This document shows, piece by piece, positions 63,252 to 64,000 of a DNA stretch of 64,000 nucleotides. The notes beneath the pieces are model-generated. The model saw nothing but the letters and a program-made list of their open reading frames with translations, searched no databases and was not told the DNA's origin. Each line of letters begins with the position of its first letter. The first letter of the stretch is position 1. The position numbers were made by a program, and so were the translations under genes. Where the stretch lies: NCBI GenBank assembly GCA_023269825.1, contig JAGDWI010000001.1, positions 678,492-742,491 on the forward strand, read 5' to 3'. This DNA comes from Desulfurococcaceae archaeon. Lineage in GTDB: Archaea > Thermoproteota > Thermoprotei_A > Sulfolobales > Desulfurococcaceae.

Positions 63252-63964
63252 ATTTGAATAGTGTATCTCCGTTCTTCCTTTATGATGGCTAGTTTAGCGT
63301 TGAACTTATTTAATACATCTATTACTTCCTGCTGAATCCTCCTATATAGTTCACCTGGCACCAGTATAATATACTCTGAGTAGTTTTTGTTCAGTATACA
63401 TGACCCAATTATGTAAGCTAAATACCTATACTGCGTTGAGAGCGGGGATGAAGGATCAATTATCCATATACCAATACTTCTCTCGTCGTCACCTTTCTCC
63501 GCTATCATGTCTGGTTCTAGTGGTTTATTGCTCCTCGAGGGAGTAACATCGAAACCCATTTCCTCAAGGGTTTTTACTACCTCTTCCACTAGTTTCTTCC
63601 TCGTTGTAATCAATCTCTGTGTACCAACGTATTTTTCTAATTCCCCGTGTTCTTCGGGATTATATAGTGTGTACTTTCCCCTCTCTATTCTATATAAGAA
63701 TAGTTTTTCAGGGTCTCTATATTTATCTTTACTGCTACTGTTAACAGTCACTAAGTCTATTTCGAACTCCAAGCTCTCCTCGGATCGAGCTGGATCCCTC
63801 TTTTTTACCTCGGATATGAGCTCTTTACGAGTGAAGTATACTTTTCCGCTTCTATAAATGGACTCCGCTGCCTCCTTTAAAAGAACCCAATTTGGTTTTT
63901 TATCTAAGTCTCCAGTGCTCAAGGGAGCTCCCTTTATCCGGGTTTTTACTTGTTTTAAACTCAT
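63248..63964 (-). CDS. Winged-helix protein with a possible nuclease-like C-terminal domain
   Basis: 238 residues. The N-terminal WVLLKEAAESIYRSGKVYFTRKELISEVKKRDPARSEESLEFEID resembles DUF7669-type winged helices. The C-terminal half has the sequence of strands and helices seen in degraded PD-(D/E)XK folds (KPLEPDMIAEKGDDERSIGIWIIDPSSP ... YIILVPGELYRRI), but no ExK is evident. It may bind DNA. It converges with the ESCRT-III gene with a 4-base overlap. The function is unknown. Confidence 0.65.
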   Translation of the reverse strand: MSLKQVKTRIKGAPLSTGDLDKKPNWVLLKEAAESIYRSGKVYFTRKELISEVKKRDPARSEESLEFEIDLVTVNSSSKDKYRDPEKLFLYRIERGKYTLYNPEEHGELEKYVGTQRLITTRKKLVEEVVKTLEEMGFDVTPSRSNKPLEPDMIAEKGDDERSIGIWIIDPSSPLSTQYRYLAYIIGSCILNKNYSEYIILVPGELYRRIQQEVIDVLNKFNAKLAIIKEERRYTIQI

Positions 63965-64000
63965 TATTGATTACTAGTATGTTCAACCAGGTTAATTACT

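Noticed and set aside
1-64000. CRISPR array, insertion sequence, integrase/att site or replication origin
   Set aside because: No regularly spaced repeats, transposase or integrase frames, Orc1/Cdc6 gene or clusters of origin boxes were seen by reading; a k-mer repeat scan could test this more strictly.

Overview
The window looks like chromosome of a hyperthermophilic crenarchaeon, most likely Desulfurococcales; the genus is not resolved. This rests on gene content: the archaeal sliding clamp, TiaS, deoxyhypusine synthase, AglB, an ESCRT-III/CdvB-like protein, an archaeal type IV pilus ATPase and platform, and two C/D box guide RNAs. Many genes start with TTG or GTG behind a GGTG ribosome-binding site, and TATA-type promoters lie close to start codons. 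Apart from the left end, genes are dense, intact and often overlap by 1-4 bases.

Left end (1 to about 8600): a patchwork region. It has a VapBC-type toxin-antitoxin pair cut by the window edge, a DUF2283 gene beside a truncated partner, and a set of glycan genes (GT4, two GT2, an FAD-dependent UDP-galactopyranose-mutase-like oxidoreductase). At least four gene remnants lie among them: a headless GT2, a broken second copy of the GT4 gene, the tail of a glycerophosphodiester phosphodiesterase, and the truncated DUF2283 partner. A ZIP metal transporter follows.

Region 8.8-24.5 kb: an MfnD-like ATP-grasp enzyme, tRNA-Val(CAC), a multi-pass membrane protein, a PD-(D/E)XK nuclease-like protein, a DrrAB-type ABC exporter, a DUF4380 sugar-mutarotase-like protein, an RsmB/NOP RNA m5C methyltransferase, an Lhr-type helicase, a processive GT2, an MBL hydrolase and a macro-domain protein. 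A C/D box sRNA, whose D guide matches the 5' end of archaeal 16S rRNA, sits just before a small zinc-finger gene and a PfkB-like kinase.

Region 24.5-46 kb: housekeeping. One leftward operon carries an eIF2B-family protein, ribose-1,5-bisphosphate isomerase, a small protein, a MIP18-type protein and seryl-tRNA synthetase. Then come RpiA, an M55 peptidase, a second C/D box sRNA next to a carboxyltransferase subunit, an ABC transporter, an aminotransferase, TiaS with deoxyhypusine synthase, PCNA, a PhoH ATPase with KH domains, the fused NAD(P)HX repair enzyme, and an M32 carboxypeptidase.

Region 46.2-53.4 kb: a type IV pilus-like locus. It has two related pilin-like proteins at its ends, a third pilin-like protein, a secretion ATPase, a large TadC/T2SF platform, and on the opposite strand a KaiC-like ATPase with a second, degenerate RecA-like half.

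Right end (53.5-64 kb): a BtuFCD/FecBCD-type metal-chelate ABC importer whose permease seems to lack an ATG/GTG/TTG start, three small membrane proteins, NikR, ornithine carbamoyltransferase, AglB, a CdvB-like ESCRT-III protein and a winged-helix protein. I saw no CRISPR array, complete insertion sequence or rRNA gene.
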